Source of the DNA: JACQXM01 sp964569425
Lineage (GTDB): Bacteria > Planctomycetota > Phycisphaerae > UBA1845
Direction of reading: 5' to 3'
DNA: 28,620 nucleotides
Assembly (NCBI GenBank): GCA_964569425.1
Contig: CAZMVD010000045.1
Location: forward strand, 1-28,620
How positions within the stretch are numbered: position 1 is the first letter of the stretch; each line of letters opens with the position of its first letter. The notes under the pieces are model-generated. The model made no database searches. It was not told the origin of the DNA and worked only from the letters and a program-made list of their open reading frames with translations. Position numbers and translations under genes: made by a program. Positions 7,423 through 15,375 of the stretch are shown one piece after another.

Positions 7423-8385
7423 TCAACGAAGTCCCGAAACGCGAACCAGGAAATCAAAGTAACCCGACTCGAGTGCTTGCGGATCACCCCAATAGGCGCG
7501 AAACCACGCCTCGCCGTCGGATACCGGGGCCAAAGCAGCGGTACCAACCCGCTGCGCCGTCACCCGCGCCCCCGCCCTGCCGCCGGCAATGTCCTCCAGC
7601 ATGCGTGCAAACGACGCCGCGGAGCGCGCGCCGGCCTCGTGCTTCAGGTAGACCACCAGCCCCCAGACCTGCGCATAGTAGCGCTGTGTTTGGAGGCTAT
7701 GGTCATCGCCCACGACCCGCCCCGCATCGGTCGCCAGCAACTGCGCGATGGACAACGCCGCGTTTGATTGCAGCGCCTCGCGCAAAGCGTTGAGTCGATG
7801 CGTGTTCCGCCGTGGCGTGAACGCCGGGCTCCCGCGCGAGAGCGATACCGCCTCGTGGTAGCACGCCAGCCCTTCATTAAGCCAACCCGGCAAAGCGTCG
7901 CGTCGCGCGGCCGTGTATTGATGCCAGGCCTCGTGAACCAGTGTCGCTAAGGTGTCACTGCGGGTCGAGTAAAACGAAACCGCGGTATCACCGTCGGAAA
8001 ATCCGCCCGCGTGAATGCGACTGTACAGCGCAAATCGCGCCGGATAATGCCGCGCCGTGTAGCGCAACCACTCTGCCCGCGTGCCGAACACAAAAGTCTT
8101 CAACCGTGTCGCCTCGCCGATCGCGGGCGGCGGCAGTGTTCGGCCAAAATGTCGATAGGACGCCTCCAGAACCTCCGGCACCGCCCTTTCGAATTCGCGA
8201 TCGGTAAGCGTGCTGACGATCTCGAAGTGCTCGGTCACCATGCGCCGACCGACCAACCCCTCCTGAGCCCACGGCGAAATGACCGGTGACACCTGCGGCG
8301 AACGCGCAGCCGTGGCACACCCGGCAAGAACCCAGGACATCGTGACGGCGCACCCAAGCAAAACGATCGCACCCTTCTTGGTCAT
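7423..8385 (-). CDS. HExxH metallopeptidase-like lipoprotein (DUF1570-like)
   Basis: A 320-residue protein with a lipoprotein signal (WVLAGC, lipid Cys23). The zinc-peptidase motif is H151-E-A-W-H155, followed 16 residues later by E171 in GWLNEGLACYHE, which fits a gluzincin-type third ligand. The layout matches the DUF1570/peptidase-MA-like proteins common in planctomycetes, which are probably periplasmic or envelope-bound; no substrate is known. The chain from 185 to 320 is helical and may form the second lobe over the active site. It is followed without a gap by the ComEA-like gene. The gene upstream (the phospholipase-like lipoprotein, ending at 8610) is 224 bases away on the same strand. 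Confidence 0.8.
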   Translation of the reverse strand: MTKKGAIVLLGCAVTMSWVLAGCATAARSPQVSPVISPWAQEGLVGRRMVTEHFEIVSTLTDREFERAVPEVLEASYRHFGRTLPPPAIGEATRLKTFVFGTRAEWLRYTARHYPARFALYSRIHAGGFSDGDTAVSFYSTRSDTLATLVHEAWHQYTAARRDALPGWLNEGLACYHEAVSLSRGSPAFTPRRNTHRLNALREALQSNAALSIAQLLATDAGRVVGDDHSLQTQRYYAQVWGLVVYLKHEAGARSAASFARMLEDIAGGRAGARVTAQRVGTAALAPVSDGEAWFRAYWGDPQALESGYFDFLVRVSGLR

Positions 8386-8609
8386 GTCCCCGGCCTCTTG
8401 GACGATGAACGTCTAACGCGGCGGAGGTCGATCCCCGCATAATGAATACAAGTGCTCACGTCCCTGGCATCTGCCCGCCCAACGAGAACTCGATAGTTCT
8501 TGCGCCGGGAAGTCCGCCCCCGCAGTGCCGCCGGCTGCGTTCGAAGTAGAGCAGTTCGCTCCGAAAGAGTCCGTCGCCACAGCGACCGACGAAACGCGAA
8601 ATACTCAGG

Positions 8610-9920
8610 TCACTCAGGTGAAAAAGCGTCTTCAGGTTCTTCAATCTCACCCGGGGGGGCCGATACCTCGCCGCAGAAAAAGCCGATGTCCAACCGGCTG
8701 ACGCCGCGCTCCGTCGTCGCCCGCGTTCCGTCGGCGGACCATCCACCCACGCGAACCAGATAGCAGCCGCCCTCAGTCACGTTCTCGATCGTCACGCCGG
8801 ACACCGTCGCCGCAAACCCGCAGAAATCGTCGTTACACGCCAACAGCGACTCGTTATCGACAGGACACGCGCAGCTCGATTCGCCCGATGCGCCGCCGTC
8901 ACCTCCGTACACCGCCAGCATGGCGTCATAGGTGATCGCGTCGCACATACGAATGGTCAGTGTTCCATCGCAGGGTGCGGCGAGCGCGTACCACACGTCG
9001 GCCTGAAAGCTCAACGCCCCCGAAGCGGCGCAATCCCCTGCGGCCGGCGGGCCGTCGGTCGTGGCGAGCCGGTTATCGGTGTTGATCCGGCAGCGATGCA
9101 CATCGCCGTCGAACGGCAGGCAGGCCAGGCCGTTAACGCAATCCTGCATGGAAACGCTGCACACCGCGCCGCCCCGATCCTTGTCCGGCTCGCCGGCGCA
9201 CCGTCCCAGATCCGCATCGGCAGCGGCGCCGCCGCACACCGGCGTCGCCGCACCACAATCGTCATTCGGCGGAATCGGACAACCGCCAAACAGTGTGTCA
9301 ATCTCTTCGCACGAGAATTCGGGAATAAACAAATCGCCCGGCGGACAGTCCAGAAACTCGCGGTCCAAACAGGTCGCCGCCGCATTCACACGACAGCAGG
9401 ATCCCGTTTGATCTTCCGGGTCGTCATCCGGCGGCAGACCGCACACGCCCTCCTGCGTCGCGGCGAAGGCCGCATCTCCCATGGTAACTACCGCCGTCCA
9501 ATAGGTGATGGCGACATAACGGCAATGGCTGTACATCGGGTCGGTCAGCGGAAGCCCGCGCGAACAGACCGCCACCAGATCGCGAAAAAACTGCTCGTCA
9601 CACTCTCGTTTGCTGACCCCGCAAATGCCGTAGCACTCGTTGTGATTGTCACAGGCCGGCGTGAAGCAGACCCCGGGAACAGGGCAATCCGGCACCAGCA
9701 CGGCCAGCTCGATCGGTCCGCAGGAGCCATATTCCCCAAGGACGACTTCCTCGAACAACGCCTGTTGAAATCGCCGTGCAAAGCCTGGATCGCACGCCAC
9801 CAGGATCAGCAACAAGGTGGCCATCAGCCCTGATCGCCCAACCAACCGCCGCCGCCACGCGGGGGAATTCGTGCTCTCCTCCGCTAGCGCCGTCCGCCTC
9901 AGCAACCAACTCACGATCAT
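8610..9920 (-). CDS. Cys-rich lipoprotein with a phospholipase-A2-like motif and a pre-peptidase-like C-terminal domain
   Basis: 436 residues from the ATG at 9920, which has GGCGGAG upstream. A longer open frame reaches back to 10208 but runs through the tRNA-Sec gene and is rejected. The n-region is basic (RRRLVG) and the lipobox is LVAC with Cys43. Residues about 79-120 carry CFTPACDNHNECYG and GVSKRECDEQFF, resembling the CCxxHDxCY...KxxCDxxF core of secreted phospholipase A2. The position after the catalytic His (His93) is Asn94 instead of the calcium-binding Asp. A Cys-rich stretch (GSCCRV...CLD...DCPPG, about 185-230) follows. The last 200 residues, with PPNDDC, VWYALAAPCDGTL, TYDAMLAVYGG and GCYLVRVGGW, resemble the beta-sandwich domains found in many planctomycete secreted proteins. 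Enzyme activity is doubtful because of the Asn. Confidence 0.75.
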   Translation of the reverse strand: MIVSWLLRRTALAEESTNSPAWRRRLVGRSGLMATLLLILVACDPGFARRFQQALFEEVVLGEYGSCGPIELAVLVPDCPVPGVCFTPACDNHNECYGICGVSKRECDEQFFRDLVAVCSRGLPLTDPMYSHCRYVAITYWTAVVTMGDAAFAATQEGVCGLPPDDDPEDQTGSCCRVNAAATCLDREFLDCPPGDLFIPEFSCEEIDTLFGGCPIPPNDDCGAATPVCGGAAADADLGRCAGEPDKDRGGAVCSVSMQDCVNGLACLPFDGDVHRCRINTDNRLATTDGPPAAGDCAASGALSFQADVWYALAAPCDGTLTIRMCDAITYDAMLAVYGGDGGASGESSCACPVDNESLLACNDDFCGFAATVSGVTIENVTEGGCYLVRVGGWSADGTRATTERGVSRLDIGFFCGEVSAPPGEIEEPEDAFSPE

Positions 9921-9952
9921 TACCCCGTTCTCCGCCTGTCCTGCCGGTGCTA

Positions 9953-10048
9953 CGGGAGTGGATGGGAATCGAACCCACCAGAGGCCGCGTGAACGACCCC
10001 TCAACGGCTTTGAAGGCCGCGGGACCCACCAGGCGTCCGGACACTCCC
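9953..10048 (-). tRNA. selC: tRNA-Sec (anticodon UCA)
   Basis: The minus strand gives a 96-base tRNA including discriminator G (9953), with no encoded CCA. The acceptor stem pairs GGGAGTG with CACTCCC. The anticodon arm is GCGGC-CTTCAAA-GCCGT, with TCA at 10011-10013 reading UGA. A long variable arm follows (TTGAGGGG...CGGCCTC), and the T arm has GGTTCGATT. The length, very long variable arm, UCA anticodon and G73 fit bacterial tRNA-Sec, charged by SerRS and converted by SelA. The eighth acceptor pair expected of bacterial tRNA-Sec appears as a T-C mismatch. A weak promoter (TTGGCC at 10083-10088, GATAAA at 10062-10067, spacing 15) lies upstream. Confidence 0.9.
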
Positions 10049-10383
10049 CGGTTGGTGCGAATTTATCATGCCAATACCCCGCGGCCAATTGGCGGCCGAT
10101 TTGAAAGCCTTGGACTGTCCCGGTTCGTTGCCCGGCCGTCGCAGCTGCCGGAGTGCCGTTCGTCGATCCAACCGAATATCCGGCCCTGCGAACGCCCGGA
10201 CGCTGCACCGCACGGCCATGGCGAAGAATAGTAGTGTTGCGAGCCCCCCCGCCGGAGCCCTTACTTCTCGCGGCTCAGGCCCAATAATCGAAAACGGCCC
10301 GAGAAAATCTGAATCCACGCTTCGCCATTCCACTGGACGGACACCTTACGGCTGCTCATAATGGGAACAAGCGAGGTGAACCT
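10049..10383. other. 335-base intergenic region between tRNA-Sec and the gspF-like gene
   Basis: This gap separates the minus-strand tRNA-Sec from the plus-strand secretion gene. It contains the weak tRNA promoter candidate near 10062-10088 and, at its right end, the ribosome site AGCGAGGTG before the ATG at 10384. I see no credible gene, repeat or strong hairpin in it. Confidence 0.5.
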
Positions 10384-11631
10384 ATGCCGACATACGCCTA
10401 CGAGGCCATGAACCAGGCCGGGCAGGAAATCAAGGATGAGATCGAAGCGCTCACCACTGAGGACGCGCTCTCGAAAATCCGCAACCTCGGCTACTTTCCC
10501 ACCCGGATTCGCGAAAAGGGCGGCGCCAGGGCGAAGACCGCCGGCGGCGGCGCGAAGCGCGGACGGCGCGGCACCGGACGGCTGAACTCCAAGGCACTCA
10601 CTCAGTTCACGCGCCAGCTCTCGACCCTTCAGGATGCCGGCCTGCCGATTCTGCGCAGCCTTAACATCCTGGAAGAACAGCAGAAGCCGGGCGGGCTCAA
10701 GAACATCCTCCGGACCATGGCCGACGATATCGAGGGCGGCTCTACCCTTTCCGAGGCGCTGGCCAAACATCCCAAAGCTTTCGACCGCCTTTACGTCAAC
10801 ATGGTCGCGGCGGGCGAAACCGGCGGCGTCCTTGACGTCATTCTCGTTCGACTGGCCGAATTCAAAGAAAAAGCCCAGAAACTAAAACGCAAGATCATCG
10901 GCGCCCTTATTTATCCTGCGGTCGTCGTGGCGTTTGCAGGGTGCATCGTCACCGGCATCATGATTGTCGTTATCCCCAAGTTCAAGGATATTTTCAAAGA
11001 CTTCGATACCGCCCTGCCCCCCATTACTTTGGTGTTGCTGAACACTTCAGACTGGGTAGTGAAGGGCAGGCCACCGGGCTGGATGATCATCTTCTTTGGA
11101 CCGGTGGCTGTGTGGATGTTGATGAAAGTCATTCGCTCGTCCCAAGGCGGGCGATTTGTGCTCGACTGGCTGATTATCCGGATTCCCGGTTTCGGCGTGC
11201 TGGTCAAAAAAACTGCCGTTGCGCGCTTTACCCGAACGCTCGGTACCCTCATCACCGCCGGCGTTCCCATTCTGGAGGCGATCAACATCACGCGCGAGAC
11301 CTCCGGCAACGAGATCTACGCCCGCGCCATGGGTAAGGTCCACGATTCCATCCGCGAGGGCGAAAGTTTCGCCAATCCGCTGCGCTCCACGGGCGTGTGT
11401 GATGCACTGGTCGTTAACATGATCGACGTCGGCGAAGAAACCGGCGAACTCGACAAAATGCTTCTGAAAATCGCCGACAATTACGAGGAAGAAGTAGACG
11501 TAGCCGTGGCCAGCCTGGTCTCCTTGCTGGAGCCGGTCATGGTCGTGGTCCTCGGTGGCATCGTCGGGTTCATCGTGTTGGCGCTGTTCATGCCGCTGGT
11601 ATCGCTCATGCAGGGGGTCGGCGGCGGATAA
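10384..11631 (+). CDS. Type II secretion / type IV pilus inner-membrane platform protein (GspF/PilC family)
   Basis: A 415-residue protein of normal family length (about 400). The N-terminal MPTYAYEAMNQAGQEIKDEIEA is typical of the family. Two T2SSF domains follow: about 70-190 (FTRQLSTLQDAGLPILRSLNIL, VAAGETGGVLDVIL) and about 275-395 (RFTRTLGTLITAGVPILEAINI, IDVGEETGELDKML). The membrane segments are at about 176-200, 230-245 and 385-408. GspF/PilC is the platform in the inner membrane that couples the GspE/PilB ATPase to pseudopilus assembly. A basic, Gly-rich linker (about 48-65) follows the N-terminal domain. It heads a plus-strand run with five prepilin genes, while the matching ATPase is at 18197-19873 on the other strand. 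Confidence 0.93.
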   Translation: MPTYAYEAMNQAGQEIKDEIEALTTEDALSKIRNLGYFPTRIREKGGARAKTAGGGAKRGRRGTGRLNSKALTQFTRQLSTLQDAGLPILRSLNILEEQQKPGGLKNILRTMADDIEGGSTLSEALAKHPKAFDRLYVNMVAAGETGGVLDVILVRLAEFKEKAQKLKRKIIGALIYPAVVVAFAGCIVTGIMIVVIPKFKDIFKDFDTALPPITLVLLNTSDWVVKGRPPGWMIIFFGPVAVWMLMKVIRSSQGGRFVLDWLIIRIPGFGVLVKKTAVARFTRTLGTLITAGVPILEAINITRETSGNEIYARAMGKVHDSIREGESFANPLRSTGVCDALVVNMIDVGEETGELDKMLLKIADNYEEEVDVAVASLVSLLEPVMVVVLGGIVGFIVLALFMPLVSLMQGVGGG

Positions 11632-11848
11632 TGACCTCAGCGTCGGCGAAAACCCTCCGCCGCTGTCGAAGGCCGAATGGGGGAGCGCCGGTGCTGTTGG
11701 GTCGGGGTCTCGGCGCGGCACATTCGGCGGTTCCTTTGACGCGCCCGGGCTGGGGGCGTTACCTTTCCGGGGGTCGGGGATTCGGTCGCGCCCGCGTCGT
11801 CGCCGGCAATCCGCGAGGCTTCGCCGGCCCAAGCCTGCGTTGAGGGCC

Positions 11849-11854
11849 TATAAT
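11849..11854 (+). promoter_or_regulatory. Candidate -10 box upstream of the prepilin run
   Basis: A perfect TATAAT lies 64 bases ahead of the ATG at 11918, in the 286-base gap behind the gspF-like gene. No convincing -35 box is seen at the normal spacing, so this is only a candidate for a second promoter serving the prepilin genes. Confidence 0.35.
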
Positions 11855-11917
11855 CAAGCAAGCTGCGGCCGGTCCGCGATACGCCCGGACAGGCGGCTCG
11901 AAAAGGGAACCGTAGTC

Positions 11918-13057
11918 ATGCAAACCGAGTTCAAGCGCTTCAAGACTCCACCGCGGGCGTTCTCGCACCACAGAATGCGTGGCAGCGCCTTCTCGTTGGT
12001 TGAACTTCTGACCGTGATGTTCATCATCGCACTGCTCATCGCCATCCTCATTCCTTCGCTCAACAGTGCGCGAAACAGCGCCAAGAAAACGTCGACCGCG
12101 GCGACCCTGCGAACGCTGAAAATCGGGCTGGATCTGTTTCGCAACGAAAACGAACGCGACTTTCCACAGACCAATGGTTATCCGCCCTCTTGGGCGCACC
12201 CGCCGATTCCAGGAGCCTCGTTCGATCCAATCCTGGGGCAGTTCCCATACGGCCTGGGGCCCGATTTCAACACGAACAAAGCGCCGGTGATCAATGGAGC
12301 ACACTGGTTGCCGGCCATGCTGATGGGCCCGGACCAGCAAGGCTACATTGCCCGCGGCTCCGTGCCGGAGCGCAAGGGCCTGCGCGCGGAACCATGGAAG
12401 TGGTACAACGCCAACCCCCTGAATGAAGGTAAAGCGCTCGAGCGCCGCGCCCTGTACATCGACACCGGCACGCGAACGCTCCCGACGGACAGGCTCCCGG
12501 GCAAACCCGACACGACGCTCTTTCCCGACTGGGGCGTCATGCAGAAGATGCCGGTGATCGTCGACGCGTTCGACCAGCCGATCCTGTATTACGCCGCCAA
12601 TCGCAACGGTTCTACTTCTAACATTGTGGCCGACGAGCGCGATCCCAACAACCGCTACAGCGGCGGAACCCAGGAGAACGGCCCGCCCTATTATGTCCAT
12701 GAAGACAACCACGGGTTCACCGGGGACGAAGGCAAGGCCGGGTGGGATTTCGGCGGCGGGGCGCACGCCATTCAGTTCGCCGGCGAGAAGCTCGACGCCG
12801 TCATCTTGTCCCAGCCCATCGACCCCGCCAATTTCAACCCCAGCGATCAGGCCACGATTCCCACTTTTGCGCGATTTATCCTTGATCGCAAACTACAACG
12901 TGATCTGGAGGAGCGGCGCATGAGCGGGCAGACCATCGACCCCAAGACGCCGTTGCGGGTGGTCAATCCGGACAGCTACCTGCTGATCAGCGCCGGCGTG
13001 GACGGGCGCTACGGCACCGCGGACGACGTGACCAATTTTCCGCTCTCGGCCGATTAG
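11918..13057 (+). CDS. Prepilin-like protein 1 (type II secretion GspG/H-like)
   Basis: 379 residues with a 24-residue basic leader, a prepilin-peptidase site GSA|FSLVELL (Ala at -1, Glu at +5) and a hydrophobic helix to about residue 45. The large C-terminal part includes VDAFDQPILYYAANRNG (about 211-227) and ends in DSYLLISAGVDGRYGTADDV. That ending resembles the calcium-binding end of GspG pseudopilins (SAGPDG.fGT.DD). At 379 residues it is far longer than GspG (about 140), as is common for planctomycete prepilins. I chose the ATG at 11918 because the leader then has a normal length; an open frame further upstream overlaps gspF. Unlike the next four genes, its leader has no heptamer repeat. 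It would be part of the pseudopilus or pilus in the envelope. Confidence 0.87.
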   Translation: MQTEFKRFKTPPRAFSHHRMRGSAFSLVELLTVMFIIALLIAILIPSLNSARNSAKKTSTAATLRTLKIGLDLFRNENERDFPQTNGYPPSWAHPPIPGASFDPILGQFPYGLGPDFNTNKAPVINGAHWLPAMLMGPDQQGYIARGSVPERKGLRAEPWKWYNANPLNEGKALERRALYIDTGTRTLPTDRLPGKPDTTLFPDWGVMQKMPVIVDAFDQPILYYAANRNGSTSNIVADERDPNNRYSGGTQENGPPYYVHEDNHGFTGDEGKAGWDFGGGAHAIQFAGEKLDAVILSQPIDPANFNPSDQATIPTFARFILDRKLQRDLEERRMSGQTIDPKTPLRVVNPDSYLLISAGVDGRYGTADDVTNFPLSAD

Positions 13058-13083
13058 CGGCGAAGGAATGCGAGGATACGACC

Positions 13084-14256
13084 ATGCGAGACGAATGCGA
13101 AATGGGAAATCGACGAAGGCGAGAGGCGAGCGGCGAGAGGCGTGAGCCCGCGGCCAATTGCCAATCGACAATTGACAATCGACCATCGCTTCGAGCGGCG
13201 TTCACGCTGGTCGAGCTGCTGGTGGTGATCTCCATCATCGCCCTGCTCATCGCCCTGCTGCTGCCCGCCTTCAGCTCGATCCGCACGAGCACCAAGGTAG
13301 CGGCCACCAAAGCCACATTCGCCGCGCTGGACACCGGCATCGAGCAGTTCCGCGGCGAGCAGGCACTGGGCGGTTCGCTGCCGCCATCGGCCGCCGATAC
13401 CTCCACGTCGAAGACTGATCCGCACACCATTGCCGATCCCGACCCGAGCCGGACAAGCGCCAACCCCGCAGCGGATGTAAAAGTAGCCGGAGCCCATTTG
13501 CTGTTGCAGGCACTTGTCGGAGCCGACCTTCGCGGCACGCCGGGATTCAAGGATCTCAACCGCAACGGCATCTGGTCCGACGACACCCACGCCGCGTCCG
13601 GCGGCGCCTATGAGATTGACTCCAGCGGCGGCGGCAGTGCGACCTTTGCCCCCAAGAGACCGCGCTATCCTTCGACCGGAAGTTACGTGGACGACGACAT
13701 GAAGAGCAAACGGGTGCGCACCCTCGATGAGTTGAAAAACCGCGGCGTGGTGCTGGGGTTGGATTCGCAGTTTGGCAGTTGGGACGCGACGCTGAAGCTC
13801 AACCTCTTCGTCGATGCGTGGGACCGGCCGATTCTCTATTACCGCGCCAACCGTGCCGGCAAGCACATGGTGGACGCGCGAAATAACAACCGCGTAGGCA
13901 TCTACCGTCAGGATGACAACGGCATCCTCACCGGCTCCGTCAACGGGGCGATGACCAAAATCGACGGCGTAGATTTCGGCAAGGGTGCCCGACCCAACCG
14001 CAGCTTCTACCACGACATCGCCAAGGCCGATTCACCCATGCCGGACGAGGACGTAATCGGTCTGCCCAAGTACGACGAGAGTTTTGCGCGCTTCATTGTC
14101 AACACGCGCGTCCTCCAGCGCGATCCCGTGTCCGGAAAGGTCAACGGCGTTTGCGAACCGGTGCGGAAGGACTCGTACCTGCTGATCAGCGCCGGAGAGG
14201 ATGGCGTCTACGGCACGGCCGACGACGTAGTCAACTGGACGAGAGACACCGACTAA
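13084..14256 (+). CDS. Prepilin-like protein 2 with heptamer-encoded leader
   Basis: 390 residues. The ATG at 13084 follows GAGGA at seven bases, so the start is well supported. The leader is 39 residues and is largely the translation of heptamer repeats: RRREASGERRE from the GGCGAGA run and NCQSTIDNR from the CCAATTG run. It precedes the cleavage site RAA|FTLVELLVV (Ala at -1, Glu at +5). The C-terminal half repeats the pattern of prepilin 1: VDAWDRPILYYRANRAG, and KDSYLLISAGEDGVYGTADDV near the end. This suggests gene duplication. The gene lies 26 bases behind prepilin 1 and directly abuts prepilin 3. Confidence 0.87.
   Translation: MRDECEMGNRRRREASGERREPAANCQSTIDNRPSLRAAFTLVELLVVISIIALLIALLLPAFSSIRTSTKVAATKATFAALDTGIEQFRGEQALGGSLPPSAADTSTSKTDPHTIADPDPSRTSANPAADVKVAGAHLLLQALVGADLRGTPGFKDLNRNGIWSDDTHAASGGAYEIDSSGGGSATFAPKRPRYPSTGSYVDDDMKSKRVRTLDELKNRGVVLGLDSQFGSWDATLKLNLFVDAWDRPILYYRANRAGKHMVDARNNNRVGIYRQDDNGILTGSVNGAMTKIDGVDFGKGARPNRSFYHDIAKADSPMPDEDVIGLPKYDESFARFIVNTRVLQRDPVSGKVNGVCEPVRKDSYLLISAGEDGVYGTADDVVNWTRDTD
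13091..13186 (-). repeat. Composite heptamer repeat, minus orientation, inside the prepilin 2 leader
   Basis: Four units of GGCGAGA type (GGCGAGA, GGCGAGC, GGCGAGA, GGCGTGA; 13118-13145) are followed after eight bases by four units of CCAATTG/ACAATCG type (13154-13181). Degenerate CGAATGC-like units precede them (13091-13111). Read on the minus strand, the order is GATTG-type, CTCNCGC-type, CATTC-type: the same order as the plus-strand copies at 14305 and 15378. Confidence 0.85.
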
Positions 14257-15375
14257 ATGACCGTATGCCGCTGGACAGATTGGTACCGTCAACGGCGGTC
14301 GGGGCAATTGGCGATTGGCGATTGTCGATTGTCGATTGGCAACCAACTCTCGCCTCTCGCCTCACGCCTCACGCCTGCTTTCTTTCCGCATTCCGCATTC
14401 CGCATTCCGCATTCGACATTCCGACGCGGTTTCACCATGGTCGAACTGCTTGTCGTCGTCGGGCTGATTCTGGTGCTGCTCGGCGCGGTCATCGTCGCAG
14501 CGCCGGCCCTGATCGACCGCGGCAAGACCCAGAGCACGCAACTGCTGCTGCACAACGTGCAGACGATGGTGGACGAATTCGAGCGCGAGCAGAAAGCGGC
14601 GCCCACGATTACCCGCGCCCGTCAAGCCGGTGCCGGCGGCGTCGGCTACGTCACCTACAAGGATCGTTACGGCTTTTTCCCGCCGGATGAGTTGAATCCG
14701 TTCACCAGCAACGGCATGACCGGCAGTCAATCCGGATCCGGCTCGCTCGCGCCCGGCGGGGCGAAGGTCATTCTGGCCACCAACACCGACGGCAACAACT
14801 ATCCGGCCATGCGCTTCTACCTCGACGGCGATGTGTCGCGCGATCCGTTTGAGCATCGCGACATCGCCGCTCTCGTGCTGGCCGTGGAACTCTTCGGCGG
14901 TTCGCAATCGCGCGCCATGCTCGACGGACTGTCCGACGCGCACCTCCGTCAGGGTCTGCGCAACAATCAAGGCGAGCCGCTACAATACCTCGACCGCAAC
15001 AACAACGGCAAATGGGATGCCCAGGAGGACCTGGAGCTCCGGCGCATCGTGGACAGTTGGGGAGTCCCGCTGGCTTATTTCAGCACCCGCGGCTTCGACG
15101 CCAAAAAGCCGGGCAACGACAAGCTGCAGTCCTCCAACCACCCTGCCTGGTACCAGGTCTCCAGCAACCTGGTCGCCCAGAACGGCGGCCGGCCGGTGTT
15201 AATGTCCTGGGGGCCCGACGGGCGCGAACAGTTGACCCGCGATCTCCAAACGGCGGAACCAACCGCGTCTGTCGTCGGCGACCTGGCGGTGCACACCTTC
15301 CTGCGCAATCCGCTCAACCGCGACAACGTCTTCGCCGATCCGGCGCTCAAGCAGAAGCTGGAGACGGCGCCATGA
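14257..15375 (+). CDS. Prepilin-like protein 3 with heptamer-encoded leader
   Basis: 372 residues. The ATG at 14257 follows directly after the TAA of prepilin 2. The leader is 58 residues, unusually long, and most of it is translated repeat: AIGDCRLSIG, then LSPLASRL, then PHSAFRIPHS. After this comes the cleavage site RRG|FTMVELLVV and a hydrophobic helix to about residue 80. The mature part contains VDSWGVPLAYFS and a VLMSWGPDGRE ending that corresponds to the SAGxDG motif of prepilins 1 and 2, though without the second half of that motif. The stop overlaps the next start (ATGA). It probably belongs to the same pseudopilus as its neighbours. Confidence 0.85.
   Translation: MTVCRWTDWYRQRRSGQLAIGDCRLSIGNQLSPLASRLTPAFFPHSAFRIPHSTFRRGFTMVELLVVVGLILVLLGAVIVAAPALIDRGKTQSTQLLLHNVQTMVDEFEREQKAAPTITRARQAGAGGVGYVTYKDRYGFFPPDELNPFTSNGMTGSQSGSGSLAPGGAKVILATNTDGNNYPAMRFYLDGDVSRDPFEHRDIAALVLAVELFGGSQSRAMLDGLSDAHLRQGLRNNQGEPLQYLDRNNNGKWDAQEDLELRRIVDSWGVPLAYFSTRGFDAKKPGNDKLQSSNHPAWYQVSSNLVAQNGGRPVLMSWGPDGREQLTRDLQTAEPTASVVGDLAVHTFLRNPLNRDNVFADPALKQKLETAP
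14305..14427 (+). repeat. Composite heptamer repeat, plus orientation, three families in order, inside the prepilin 3 leader
   Basis: Three tandem runs follow one another. Five CGATTGN units (14305-14339: CAATTGG, CGATTGG, CGATTGT, CGATTGT, CGATTGG). Four CTCTCGC/CTCACGC units (14347-14374). Five CCGCATT units (14386-14420: four exact copies, then CGACATT). The spacers are 7 and 11 bases. This is the most complete copy in the window. Confidence 0.9.

Noticed and set aside
9953..10048. tRNA gene as an integration site for a mobile element
   Set aside because: No integrase, no second copy of the tRNA 3' end and no change in gene type was seen near either tRNA.
9953..10048. Reading the UCA-anticodon tRNA as an opal suppressor tRNA-Ser
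   Set aside because: The length of 96 bases and the very long variable arm fit tRNA-Sec and not a standard tRNA-Ser, such as the 87-base one at 22699-22785.
9921..10208. N-terminal extension of the Cys-rich lipoprotein reading frame
   Set aside because: It runs straight through the tRNA-Sec gene; the ATG at 9920 has a ribosome site and gives a proper lipoprotein signal.
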